From Flavobacterium aquatile LMG 4008 = ATCC 11947 (GTDB lineage Bacteria; Bacteroidota; Bacteroidia; Flavobacteriales; Flavobacteriaceae), in contig NZ_JRHH01000002.1 in the NCBI RefSeq assembly GCF_000757385.1, positions 496,001 to 560,000 on the forward strand: a stretch of DNA of 64,000 nucleotides, written 5' to 3'. Shown in pieces: positions 46,500 through 56,800 of the stretch. The translations under genes and the position numbers were made by a program. A model generated the notes under the pieces. That model was not told the DNA's origin. It made no database searches and saw only the letters and a program-made list of their open reading frames with translations. The number at the start of each line of letters is the position of its first letter. The stretch's first letter is position 1.

Positions 46500-46526
46500 T
46501 ACACCGTTACATTATATATTCTAACT

Positions 46527-46555
46527 AAACCGCTACTTAATTGAGGCGGTTTTTC
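46527..46555 (+). terminator. Terminator of mscL
   Basis: Stem AAACCGC (46527-46533) with GCGGTTT (46546-46552) and a 12-base loop, followed by T residues. Confidence 0.7.
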
Positions 46556-46670
46556 TGTTTTTGCGAGAAACGAAGCAATCTTTTTTATTTTAAAAATAAA
46601 GCTCAACCAATTGATTTTCTCTCTACTTTTGTACTTCAAAAATTTTATCAATTATTAATAAAGTATAAGT

Positions 46671-47660
46671 ATGAAAGTTGCTGTTGTAGGCGCAACCGGT
46701 ATGGTTGGCGAAGTGATGCTTCAAGTATTGGCGGAAAGAAATTTTCCTGTAACCGAATTAATTCCTGTTGCCTCAGAGAAATCTGTTGGTAAGGAAATTG
46801 AATTTAAGGGTAAGAAGTACAAGGTAGTTGGTTTACAAACAGCAGTTGACATGAAAGCAGATGTTGCTTTATTTTCGGCTGGCGGAGAAACTTCTCTCGA
46901 ATGGGCTCCAAAATTTGCAGCAGCAGGAACAACCGTAATCGACAACTCATCCGCTTGGAGAATGGATCCAACTAAAAAGTTAATCGTTCCAGAAATCAAC
47001 GCATCCGAATTAACAAAAGAAGATAAAATCATTGCAAATCCAAACTGTTCTACCATTCAGATGGTTATGGTTTTAAATCCGTTACACAAAAAATATAACA
47101 TTAAGCGCGTTATCGTTTCAACATATCAATCGATTACTGGAACTGGTGTAAAAGCCGTTCAGCAATTGGAAAATGAATATGCTGGAGTTCAAGGCGAAAT
47201 GGCGTACAAATACCCAATTCACCGAAATGCAATTCCACAATGTGATAGTTTTGAAGAAAACGGTTACACAAAAGAAGAAATGAAATTGGTTCGTGAAACT
47301 CAGAAAATCCTTAGTGATAAAACAATCGCTGTTACAGCAACGGCAATTAGAATTCCGGTTGTTGGCGGACACAGTGAAGCGGTTAATATTGAGTTTTCTA
47401 ACGATTTTGATATGAATGAAGTTCGTTCTATTTTACATCATACCGATGGAGTTGTAGTTCAAGATAACAATGATACTTACACGTATCCGATGCCATTGTT
47501 TGCTCAAGGTAAAGACGATGTTTTTGTAGGTAGAATTCGCCGAGATGAAAGTCAGCCAAACTCACTAAACATGTGGATTGTTGCCGATAATTTAAGAAAA
47601 GGTGCCGCTACAAATACCATCCAAATTGCAGAATATTTAGTGGCTAACAAATTGGTGTAG
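46671..47660 (+). CDS. asd: Aspartate-semialdehyde dehydrogenase
   Basis: Second step of the aspartate family pathway, reducing aspartyl phosphate. The 329-residue enzyme has the NADPH site VAVVGATGMVGEVML, the catalytic Cys in NPNCSTIQMVM near residue 128, STYQSITGTG and the HSEAVNIEF region. It works after aspartate kinase (gene at 23117). A TACTTTTG at 46624 may be its -7 box. Confidence 0.96.
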   Translation: MKVAVVGATGMVGEVMLQVLAERNFPVTELIPVASEKSVGKEIEFKGKKYKVVGLQTAVDMKADVALFSAGGETSLEWAPKFAAAGTTVIDNSSAWRMDPTKKLIVPEINASELTKEDKIIANPNCSTIQMVMVLNPLHKKYNIKRVIVSTYQSITGTGVKAVQQLENEYAGVQGEMAYKYPIHRNAIPQCDSFEENGYTKEEMKLVRETQKILSDKTIAVTATAIRIPVVGGHSEAVNIEFSNDFDMNEVRSILHHTDGVVVQDNNDTYTYPMPLFAQGKDDVFVGRIRRDESQPNSLNMWIVADNLRKGAATNTIQIAEYLVANKLV

Positions 47661-47676
47661 TCATTTATAAATTATA

Positions 47677-47726
47677 AATCGTTTGAAATAACAGTTCTTA
47701 AAAATTGTTAATTCAAACGATTTTTT
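47677..47726 (+). terminator. Terminator of asd
   Basis: Long stem AATCGTTTGAA (47677-47687) with TTCAAACGATT (47712-47722) and a large loop, then T residues. Confidence 0.75.
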
Positions 47727-47752
47727 ATTTTGAGTTGTTTACATTTGCGGTA

Positions 47753-48103
47753 ATGAAAAGAAAATTCGCTTTAGGAAGTTTTTTGTTCGGATTGATAGTA
47801 TTCTTCGCAATACTACTTCAATCGGTGCACTCTTTTCATCACTTAGAAGAAGCATTTTCTACTAAAGAATGTCATCACGATTATTCTGAAAATACTTCTC
47901 AAATCACACACAGTCATCATTTTGACCATTGTTTTGCTTGTGAATTTACTTTTAGTAATTCCATAAAAACAGAATTTTTATCCTTCAACTTCAAGAAAGT
48001 CGAAATTTCTTCTTCGTATTCTTTTGCGAAGTCAAGAGAAATTACGCAATTTTTCTGCGGAAGTCTTTTTGCTCTTCGAGCACCACCAAAAGTTATTGTT
48101 TAA
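47753..48103 (+). CDS. Small exported His/Cys-rich protein
   Basis: A 116-residue protein from the ATG at 47753 with one N-terminal hydrophobic segment (FALGSFLFGLIVFFAILLQSV), then a His-rich stretch (HSFHHLEEAF, ECHHDY, THSHHFDHCFACEFTF) that could bind zinc, copper or another metal. It is 60 bases ahead of the TonB receptor gene and very likely in its operon, pointing to a metal-uptake role. A TACATTTG -7 box ends only 6 bases before the ATG, so a near-leaderless mRNA is possible. Family not recognised. Confidence 0.72.
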   Translation: MKRKFALGSFLFGLIVFFAILLQSVHSFHHLEEAFSTKECHHDYSENTSQITHSHHFDHCFACEFTFSNSIKTEFLSFNFKKVEISSSYSFAKSREITQFFCGSLFALRAPPKVIV

Positions 48104-48163
48104 ATCAAAAATCCATCTGAACTAACTTCAGATTATTTATTTTTTAACAATAAATCATTTTAA

Positions 48164-50371
48164 ATGAAACAATTTTTAGTAGCCCTAATTTTAGGGTTTT
48201 CGATGTTTGCCAGCGCGCAAAATAAAATCATTGGAACAATTACAGACAATCAAAATAAACCACTTTCACGAGTAACAATCTCAATACCCGAAGTTCATAA
48301 AGAAGCCATTTCTGATGAAAACGGTAATTATAATTTATCTAATTTACCATCAGGAAAATTTAAAATAGTATTCTCCTTTGTAGGTTTTGCAACGCAATCG
48401 CAAGATGTAGTAATTAATCAAAAAGAAACCACAATTTCTGTTCAACTAGTAGAAGATTTTCATCAAATGGATGAGGTGATAATCTCTACAGCTTTCAATA
48501 AATTACAATCTCAAAACGTAATGAAAGTCGAGCATCAATCGATGAAATCATTGCAACAAAAAGGCACTTCAACCTTAATCGAGGGTTTGGCAACTATTCC
48601 TGGAGTTTCGCAAGTTTCTACTGGAACTTCTATTGGAAAACCTGTAATTCGTGGATTAAGCGGCAATCGAGTTTTGGTGTATTCGCAAGGCGTTCGATTG
48701 GAAAATCAACAATTTGGCGAAGAACACGGATTGGGATTGAACGATGCTGGCGTAGAAAGTGTTGAGGTTATCAAAGGTCCGGCTTCATTACTTTATGGTT
48801 CCGATGCTATTGGTGGCGTTTTGTATTTTAACCCAGAAAAATTCGGAAAGCCAAATACTTCTGAATTGAATTTTAATCAAAAATATTTCACAAATACTAA
48901 AGGTACCAATTCATCTCTTGGCTATAAATTATCAGGTGATGATTTGAAATTTTCGGCTCGAATAAGCAACAATAAACACGCCGATTATAAAATTGCTGAT
49001 GGCGATAGAGTGACAAATACCCGATACGAAGAACTTGATTTCAAAACAGGTTTGGGCTATTCTGATTCTAATTTTTCAACAACTTTCAGATACAATTATA
49101 ACGAATTAGATTTAGGAATTCCAGAAGAAGGAATAGCAGAACAAACAACGTCGAAACATCCCGATTTTCCAAAGCAAGGTGTTTTTAGTCATATTTTGAG
49201 TTTGAATAATAGTATTTATTTTAAGAATTCTAAGTTGGATGCCGATGTTGGTTACATCATCAACGATAGAAGTGAATTTGAAGACAGCGATGTTGCCATT
49301 TTGCAAATGAAATTAAAAACACTCAACTATAACGTAAAGTATTATTTACCAAAATTCGGAAAATTCGAAGCTATTATTGGAACGCAAGGAATGCATCAAA
49401 CTAATGAAAATTCGGGCGAGGAGTTATTAATTCCAGATGCAACTACCAATGATTATGGTGTTTTTGGAACTGTAAACTATGAATGGAATAAAAACGTAAT
49501 TCAAGCCGGAATTAGATACGACAACCGAAATGTAACATCTATTTCTAACGGAATTATTGGTGAAGAAGGTTATTTTGAAGCTATCGATAAAAAATTTGAA
49601 AGTTTCAATTCGTCACTAGGTTTTAAAACCAATTTGAAAGAAAATATAATTCTGAGAGTGAATTTAGCCTCGGGTTTTAGAGCTCCAAATTTGGCCGAAT
49701 TAACTTCAAATGGTGTTCATGAAGGAAGTAATCGCTATGAAATTGGGAATTCAAATTTAGAAAACGAACAGAATTTTCAAACCGATTTGAATTTGGAATA
49801 TAGAAATCCACACTTCGAATTGTTTGTAAACGGATTTTACAACCACATCAATAATTATATTTTTATTTCACCAAACGGAAACGTAATTGATGGGAATGAT
49901 GTTTACGATTATGTTCAAGATAACGCAGCACTATTTGGTGGAGAAGCTGGAATTCATTTTCATCCGCATCCATTTGATTGGTTGCACATTACAAGTAGTT
50001 TTGAAAGTGTAACCGGTAAAAAATCGAATGGTGATAATTTGCCTTTAATTCCGGCAAACAAGTGGAATAATTCTTTGAAAACCGAATTCAAATCGGCTAA
50101 ATATTTCAAAGATGGTTTTGCTGTTTTGAATGTAGAATATACGTTGAACCAGAATAATCCAAGTGAATTTGAAACAAAATCGAATGATTATACTTTGATT
50201 AACTTAGGTTTTGGAGGAAAAGTTACTTTCGGGAAAACGGCATTTGATGTAAATTTAAATGCCAACAATTTATTCGATAAAAAATATACATCCCATTTAT
50301 CAAGATTAAAAACAGATGGAATTCCAAACATTGGAAGAAATATCGTTTTAGGGATTAACTTTAATATTTAA
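48164..50371 (+). CDS. TonB-dependent receptor (ZnuD-like)
   Basis: Outer-membrane transporter of 735 residues: signal peptide, a carboxypeptidase-like regulatory domain (IIGTITDNQNKPLSRVTISI), plug (GLATIPGVSQVSTGTSIGKPVIRGLSGNRVLV; quoted in parts), and a 22-strand barrel ending NIVLGINFNI. The plug sequence GVRLENQQFGEEHG and the barrel with HFHPHP are like ZnuD/TonB receptors for zinc or heme. The preceding His-rich gene supports a metal substrate. Confidence in the receptor class is high, in the substrate low. Confidence 0.9.
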   Translation: MKQFLVALILGFSMFASAQNKIIGTITDNQNKPLSRVTISIPEVHKEAISDENGNYNLSNLPSGKFKIVFSFVGFATQSQDVVINQKETTISVQLVEDFHQMDEVIISTAFNKLQSQNVMKVEHQSMKSLQQKGTSTLIEGLATIPGVSQVSTGTSIGKPVIRGLSGNRVLVYSQGVRLENQQFGEEHGLGLNDAGVESVEVIKGPASLLYGSDAIGGVLYFNPEKFGKPNTSELNFNQKYFTNTKGTNSSLGYKLSGDDLKFSARISNNKHADYKIADGDRVTNTRYEELDFKTGLGYSDSNFSTTFRYNYNELDLGIPEEGIAEQTTSKHPDFPKQGVFSHILSLNNSIYFKNSKLDADVGYIINDRSEFEDSDVAILQMKLKTLNYNVKYYLPKFGKFEAIIGTQGMHQTNENSGEELLIPDATTNDYGVFGTVNYEWNKNVIQAGIRYDNRNVTSISNGIIGEEGYFEAIDKKFESFNSSLGFKTNLKENIILRVNLASGFRAPNLAELTSNGVHEGSNRYEIGNSNLENEQNFQTDLNLEYRNPHFELFVNGFYNHINNYIFISPNGNVIDGNDVYDYVQDNAALFGGEAGIHFHPHPFDWLHITSSFESVTGKKSNGDNLPLIPANKWNNSLKTEFKSAKYFKDGFAVLNVEYTLNQNNPSEFETKSNDYTLINLGFGGKVTFGKTAFDVNLNANNLFDKKYTSHLSRLKTDGIPNIGRNIVLGINFNI

Positions 50372-50376
50372 ATTTT

Positions 50377-50419
50377 AAACCTGACAGATTTTTTTATGTC
50401 TGTCAGGTTTTATTTTTTT
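50377..50419 (+). terminator. Terminator of the TonB receptor gene
   Basis: Stem AAACCTGACAGA (50377-50388) with TCTGTCAGGTTT (50399-50410) and a 10-base loop, followed by T-rich sequence; may also serve the convergent gene at 50420. Confidence 0.85.
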
Positions 50420-51223
50420 TTAAAATTTATTGTCGCCGTCTAATAATCGTCCAATACCGCCAAGCAAACTTCCTTCATCGCGAGAATTTCCTCCACTTTT
50501 TGGCGCTGACTCAATAATTCTATCAGCTAATCTGCTAAATGGTAACGATTGAATGTAAACCGTTCCTGGTCCGCGAAGTGTGGCATAAAACATTCCTTCG
50601 CCACCAAAAATGGTATTTTTAATTCCGCCAATAAATTCAATATCATAATCTACATCTTGTGTAAAACCTACAATACAACCGGTATCTACTTTCAAAATTT
50701 CACCCGAAGCCAATTCTCTTTTTGCCAAAGTTCCACCCGAATGTACAAATGCCATTCCGTCGCCTTCAAGTTTTTGCATAATGAAACCTTCGCCACCAAA
50801 AAGTCCGCGACCTAGTTTTTTAGAAAATTCAATTCCAACAGAAACACCTTTTGCCGCACACAGAAATGCATCTTTTTGACAAACAAATTTTCCTTGAAAC
50901 TGACGCAAATCGATAGGTAGAATTTTTCCAGGATAAGGAGAAGCAAAACATACTTTACTTTTGCTATTATTCTGATTTAAATAAGCGGTCATGAAAAGAC
51001 TTTCACCAGTTAAGACTCTTTTACCAGCAGAAAGAAGTTGTCCAAAAATACCGCTTTGCTGTTGGGTTGAACCATCGCCGAAAATAGTTTCCATTTTAAT
51101 TCCGTTGTCCATCATCATGAAACTTCCAGCCTCGGCAACTACAATTTCTTGCGGATCAAGTTCGATTTCAACGTACTGCATTTCTTCTCCAAATATTTGG
51201 TAATCTATTTCATGAGCTTGCAT
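50420..51223 (-). CDS. TIGR00266/AIM24-like protein
   Basis: A 267-residue soluble beta-rich protein of the TIGR00266 family: IDYQIFGEEMQYVEIELDPQEIVVAEAGSFMMMDNGI, repeated GGEG(F/M)(I/F) turns (GLFGGEGFIMQKLEGDG, IFGGEGMFYATLRGPG), and the Gly-rich C-terminus. It may form a double-stranded beta-helix barrel. The function is unknown; a mitochondrial homologue AIM24 exists. Monocistronic. Confidence 0.85.
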   Translation of the reverse strand: MQAHEIDYQIFGEEMQYVEIELDPQEIVVAEAGSFMMMDNGIKMETIFGDGSTQQQSGIFGQLLSAGKRVLTGESLFMTAYLNQNNSKSKVCFASPYPGKILPIDLRQFQGKFVCQKDAFLCAAKGVSVGIEFSKKLGRGLFGGEGFIMQKLEGDGMAFVHSGGTLAKRELASGEILKVDTGCIVGFTQDVDYDIEFIGGIKNTIFGGEGMFYATLRGPGTVYIQSLPFSRLADRIIESAPKSGGNSRDEGSLLGGIGRLLDGDNKF

Positions 51224-51400
51224 AATAAGTGGTTTTAATGGTTTATTTCTATTAGATGATGATTTGATAAAAAAGTTACATTTATACTATTTTAAAATTT
51301 ATTCACAATCAATAGTGTAAAAAATTACATGTAAATATAAGTATAATATAAAAAATTAATTATATTTTTACCATATTACTAATTAATAAAAGAAATATTT

Positions 51401-51775
51401 ATGAATTCAATGTTTACTAAAATTGTTAGAATTGTGTTAGGAATTATGCTTGTTTTATTTGGTGCAAATAAGTTTTTTGGTTTTATTCCACTTCCAGAGT
51501 TACCAGAAAAAGCAGCAAGTTTCATGACATCTCTTGGAGCTACTGGATATGTTTTAAAAACAGTTGGAGTTTTAGAAATTTTAATAGGAGCGATGCTGTT
51601 ATTAAAAAAATGGGTGGCATTTGCACTTACATTATTAGTTCCAATATCAATTAACATTTTGTTGTTTCACATATTTCTTGATGTATCAGGAATTGGAGGT
51701 GCGCTGTTAATTACAGTTTTAAACGGAATTTTAATCTATAAACATTGGCCACAATATAAATCGTTGTTTCAATAA
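51401..51775 (+). CDS. DoxX-like membrane protein
   Basis: A 124-residue protein with four hydrophobic segments (KIVRIVLGIMLVLFGANKFF, GYVLKTVGVLEILIGAMLLL, WVAFALTLLVPISINILLFHIF, ALLITVLNGILIY), the family pattern of DoxX/YphA proteins. Substrate or partner unknown. It ends in a shared terminator with mtgA. Confidence 0.82.
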   Translation: MNSMFTKIVRIVLGIMLVLFGANKFFGFIPLPELPEKAASFMTSLGATGYVLKTVGVLEILIGAMLLLKKWVAFALTLLVPISINILLFHIFLDVSGIGGALLITVLNGILIYKHWPQYKSLFQ

Positions 51776-51778
51776 ATT

Positions 51779-51807
51779 AAAAATCCCGAAAATATCGGGA
51801 TTTTTTT
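51779..51807. terminator. Bidirectional terminator between the DoxX-like gene and mtgA
   Basis: Stem AAATCCCGA (51781-51789) with TCGGGATTT (51795-51803) and a 5-base loop; A and T runs on both sides allow use in both directions. It overlaps the mtgA stop region. Confidence 0.8.
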
Positions 51808-52531
51808 AATATTCTATTTTGCCAATATGTCGCATTACTCGAACTATTTTTCCTTTTCGCCTCTCTATATAAGAGCTAGAATTGGTGGCTTTATATTTTC
51901 TAGGATTTGGCAAAATTGCTGCAATTCCTGCGGCTTCTCGTGTGCTTAAATCAATTGCTTTTTTTGCATACCAATAACGTGCAGCTTCTTCTGCGCCATA
52001 AACGCCATTGCCCATTTCGATTGAGTTTAAGTACACTTCCATAATTCGTTCTTTACCCCAAATTAATTCTATTAAAACTGTAAAATAAGCTTCAAGACCT
52101 TTTCTAATGTAACTTCTACCTTGCCAAAGAAAAACGTTTTTGGCAGTTTGTTGCGATATAGTACTTCCGCCTTTAAGTTTTTTGCCGCGATTATTATTTT
52201 TGAATGCTTTTTGCATAGCTAAAAAATCAAAACCGTTGTGTTTTAAGAAATTTCCATCTTCGCTTGCGATTACTGCTTTTTGAAGATTGGGTGAAATTTC
52301 ATCCAAGGAAACCCAATCGTGACTTAAAATGGCGTCTTTACCATCCAGTTTATTTTCTACAACTCTAGTAAACATCAATGGTGTAAACGGAACTGGAACC
52401 CATTTATAGATAATAACCAATGCTATTGATAGTCCGAAAAACCAAAGCATCGATTTCCAGATGATTGTTTTTAGCTTTTGAAAAAAAGTTTTGTTATTAG
52501 TAGTCTTTGGTTTGTTTTTCCTTGTTGCCAT
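51806..52531 (-). CDS. mtgA: Monofunctional peptidoglycan transglycosylase
   Basis: Glycosyltransferase family 51 enzyme that polymerises lipid II. The 241-residue protein has an N-terminal membrane anchor (SMLWFFGLSIALVIIYKWV), motif 1 VIASEDGNFLKHNGFD with the catalytic Glu, motif 2 KLKGGSTISQQTAKNVFLW, and YLNSIEMGNGVYGAEEAA. There is no transpeptidase domain. The next gene upstream stops 1 base before its ATG, so the two are co-transcribed. Confidence 0.93.
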   Translation of the reverse strand: MATRKNKPKTTNNKTFFQKLKTIIWKSMLWFFGLSIALVIIYKWVPVPFTPLMFTRVVENKLDGKDAILSHDWVSLDEISPNLQKAVIASEDGNFLKHNGFDFLAMQKAFKNNNRGKKLKGGSTISQQTAKNVFLWQGRSYIRKGLEAYFTVLIELIWGKERIMEVYLNSIEMGNGVYGAEEAARYWYAKKAIDLSTREAAGIAAILPNPRKYKATNSSSYIERRKGKIVRVMRHIGKIEY

Positions 52532-53650
52532 CTATAGTAATTCTGCTAATTCTTGTCCGATTAAACTTCCTATTGCAACACCCATTCCGCCAAGACGAAC
52601 ACCACAATATACATTTTCTGATAATTGTGAAACTATAGGATTTTTGCTATTTCCCATGCCCATAATGCCGCTCCAACGATGCGCAATTTTAAAATCTTGA
52701 TTTGGTAAAATTACATTTTTTAATAAGTCTTCCAATCTATTCTGAATTAAATCGGTTTGTGATAAACTCGTTGTGGTTTCACCTTCAAAATCTAAATTTC
52801 GTCCGCCGCCAAGTAGAATTCGATCTTCAAAATTTCTAAAATAATAATAACCTTTGTCTAAATGAAAAGTGCCTTTTATATCTAAATTCGGAATTGGTTC
52901 AGTAATTAAGACTTGCGCTCTTGCCGGTTTTACTGCGTTGTTAGTAATTTGTGAGGCAAATCCGTTTGTGGCAAAAAGCAATTTTTTAGTTTCAAATGAA
53001 TACTCGTTAACCACAACTTCAACACTATTGTTTTTATCAGAATAAGTTGAAACTTCGGCTTGATTTAAAATTAGTATATCTTCAGAAATTGCTTCTTTCA
53101 TCAAAGCTTGCATCATATTTCCAGTGTCAATCTGTCCTTCAAATTGATTAAAAATGGAGTATTCTTTAATGTTTTCAAACGCAAATCGATCGACTTCTTT
53201 TGCAAAAACATCGGTTTTAAAAAACGGTTTAAGAATATCATTAATAAAAGGTAATTTCTGTAAACATTCGTTGTAAGTGCTTTCGTCTTCCTTTAAAAAT
53301 AATTCATAACCGCCATAAGGTTTAAAATCTATTACAGAATCGCCAAGTCGTTTTCGCAACAATTGCAAACCATTCCAACGCTTTTGGATCAAATTTAGAA
53401 CTTCTTCTTCAGAGTGTGTTTTTAAGTCATCTATAATTTCTGATAAACTTCCAAAACAAGTAAACCCTGCATTTTTTGTGCTTGCTCCTTGTGGTAAAAT
53501 TCCTTTTTCAAGAATTAAAATTTTGCTATTCGGAAATCGTTCGCGTAAGTTTAGGGCACAATGTAAACCAACGATTCCGCTTCCAACAATAGTGAAATCA
53601 ACATTGCTAAACCAATTTTTTATTTCCCAATAACTTAAGTTCATTGTCAA
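52532..53650 (-). CDS. FAD-dependent oxidoreductase (DAO family)
   Basis: A 372-residue flavoprotein with the N-terminal FAD site DFTIVGSGIVGLHCALNLRERFP near residues 17-39, ILEKGILPQGAST, and the C-terminal GGMGVAIGSLIGQELAELL flavin contact. It resembles glycine/D-amino-acid oxidases, but substrate cannot be predicted. An internal ATG two codons in is an alternative start. It lies directly ahead of mtgA. Confidence 0.86.
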   Translation of the reverse strand: MTMNLSYWEIKNWFSNVDFTIVGSGIVGLHCALNLRERFPNSKILILEKGILPQGASTKNAGFTCFGSLSEIIDDLKTHSEEEVLNLIQKRWNGLQLLRKRLGDSVIDFKPYGGYELFLKEDESTYNECLQKLPFINDILKPFFKTDVFAKEVDRFAFENIKEYSIFNQFEGQIDTGNMMQALMKEAISEDILILNQAEVSTYSDKNNSVEVVVNEYSFETKKLLFATNGFASQITNNAVKPARAQVLITEPIPNLDIKGTFHLDKGYYYFRNFEDRILLGGGRNLDFEGETTTSLSQTDLIQNRLEDLLKNVILPNQDFKIAHRWSGIMGMGNSKNPIVSQLSENVYCGVRLGGMGVAIGSLIGQELAELL

Positions 53651-53862
53651 TCAAAATTTTTATAAAAATAGTATTTTTTATTTTTTAGTGCCGAATTATT
53701 TTTGCAAAACACATAAGTTTAAAGATTTTTGTTAAAAATTGACGATACACTAAAATTGAAGTATGTTTTTCATCGATTTGTTAATATCTTTTTTTAATCG
53801 TTGCAAAAACAATAAAAAAAGTTGATAATTTCGAATTCTATTTTTAACCAAAACTATACATT

Positions 53863-56800
53863 ATGAAGAAGAAATTACTATCGATTGCTTTGATAGCATT
53901 ATCGAGTATTGCGTATGCGCAAGAAAGAAGTTCTTTCTGGAAACCATCAACTAAAAGCAACAAACCCATGCTTGAAAGTAGAATGCAACTACCAGAAAAA
54001 AACCTTTTCGATTTAGACTCAAATGCATTAATGACTGCTCTTTTAGACGCGCCAGCAAGAAGCGCAAGTGCAAAATTATCTGCTGTTATCTTGTCTTTAC
54101 CAAATGCAGAAGGACAAATGGAGCGTTTTAGAGTTTATGAAAATTCTATTATGGATCCAGTTTTAGCGGCACAATATCCTAATATTAAATCCTATATCGG
54201 AATTGGAATTGATAATCCAACTTCTACAGCTTATTTTAGTTCGTCACCTTTAGGATTTAAGTCTATGGTTTTAAAAGCTGATGAACAAGCAGTTTTTATT
54301 GAACCTTATTCACAAGATTTAACAACTTATTCAGTTTATAGAAAAGCTGATAAAAAAATTGCGTTTACACCTTTTGAGTGTGGTGTTATTGATGATGTTA
54401 CAACTACTATTAATCCATCTGCTCTTCGTCCAAATGCTGATGATGCTACTTTGCGTACATTTCGTTTAGCACTGTCTGTTACCGGAGAATATACTACCTA
54501 TTTTGGTGGAACAAAAGCGCTAGCTCTTGCGGCAATAAACAATTCAATGACTCGTGTTAACGGAGTTTTTGAAAAAGATTTTGCTGTTAGAATGGTACTT
54601 ATTGCTAATAATGATGCTGTTATCTATACAAATGCTTCAACAGATCCTTACTCACCAGCAGCAAGTTTATCCAATTGGAATTCTCAATTACAATCTACAT
54701 TAACGTCTGTAATTGGTGAGGCAAATTATGATGTTGGACATTTATTTGGTGCTTCTGGCGGTGGTGGAAATGCTGGATGTATTGGTTGTGTTTGTGTAAA
54801 CGGATCTAAAGGAAGCGCTTACACATCTCCTAATAATGGTATTCCATCAGGAGATACTTTTGATATTGATTATGTAGCTCATGAATTTGGACATCAATTT
54901 GGTGCCAACCATACTTTTACAACTGGAAATGAAGGAACTGGTGTTCACATGGAGCCAGGTTCTGGATCTACAATTATGGGTTATGCTGGAATTACTAGTT
55001 TAGACGTTCAGCCTAATTCGGATGCTTATTTTCATGCTGTAAGTATTCAACAAGTAACTAATAACGTTAAAACTAAGACTTGTCAAACAAATACAGCTAC
55101 TGGAAATTCAATTCCAACTGCGAATGCAGGTCTAGATTATACAGTTCCAAAAAGCACACCTTATATGTTAACTGGAACAGGAACTGATGCTAATGGAGAC
55201 GCTTTGACTTACAACTGGGAACAGTTTAATAATCAAACAAATACGACTGCACCAAATGCAACAAAGACAACTGGTGTAAACTTTAGATCATATGTTTCTT
55301 CTACATCTCCAACTCGATATTTCCCTAGAATGCAATCGGTTTTAGCTGGTGCAACTACTACAGCTGGAACTGAACTTACTGTTGAAGCATTATCATCTGT
55401 AGCAAGAACTTTGAATTTTAGATTAACAGTTCGTGATAACAGAGCTGGTGGCTCTGGAAATAATTCTGATGATATGGTAGTAACAGTTAACGCAACTGCT
55501 GGACCATTTACAGTAAGTGCACCAAATACTGCGGTTTCTTATGCTGGTGGAAGTACACAAACGGTAACTTGGGCTGTTGCAGGAACAACTGCTAACGGTG
55601 TTAATTGTGCCAATGTAGATATTTTAATTTCTACAAATGGAGGTACAACTTGGTCAACATTACTAGCTGCAACTCCAAACGACGGAACTCAAGCAGTTAC
55701 AATTCCAAACACTCCAGGAACAACTAATAGAATCATGGTAAAAGGAACTAATCATATTTTCTTTGATGTTTCTAATACTAATTTCACAATTACTGCTGGT
55801 TCTACAGATACTGTTGCTCCAACTGCTCCAACATTGGCAGCTTCTGGAACAACTCAAACTACAACAAACTTATCTTGGTCTGGTGCTACCGATAACGTTG
55901 GTGTAACTGGTTATGATGTATTAAGAAATGGAACTGTAATTGGATCAACTACTACAGCTACTACTTTTGCAGTTACAGATTTAACAGCTTCTACAGCTTA
56001 CACATTTAATGTAAGAGCAAAAGATGCTGCAGGAAATAGTTCTGTAAATAGTAATACGGTAAACGTTACAACATTAGCTCCAGCTTCAGACACAACTGCT
56101 CCAACGGCTCCAACATTATCAGCTTCTGGGACAACACAAACTACTACCAACTTATCTTGGTCTGGTGCTACAGATAACGTAGGTGTAACCGGTTATGATG
56201 TAGTAAGAAACGGAGTTGTAATTGGTTCTACAACTACAGCTACAACTTTTGCAGTTACTGGTTTAACTGCTTCAACAACATATACTTTTAATGTAAGAGC
56301 AAAGGATGCTGCTGGAAATGTTTCTGTAAACAGCAATACCGTTTCGGTGACAACATCTGCGGTGTCAACAGTTACTTATTGTACTGCTTCTGCAAATAAT
56401 ACTAACGACGAAAGAATTGGTAGAGTACAACTTGGTACAATAAATAATCCATCAACTGGCGCTGCAGGTTACGAAGATTTCACTTCAATTTCTACCAACT
56501 TAGTTAGAGGTACATCAAACACTATTACAATTACTCCAACATGGACAGGTACTGTTTACAGTGAAGCCTACAGAGTTTACATTGATTATAACAAAGACGG
56601 TGATTTTACAGATGCTGGCGAAAGTGTATATTCTCGCGCTAGAACTACTGTAACTCCGGTTTCAGGTTCATTTACAGTTCCTGCTGCGGCAGCACTTGGT
56701 TCAACTAGAATGAGAGTTATTATGAGATATAATACAACTCCAACTACGCCATGTGGAACATTTGATTATGGTCAAGTGGAAGATTACACAGTAAACATTA

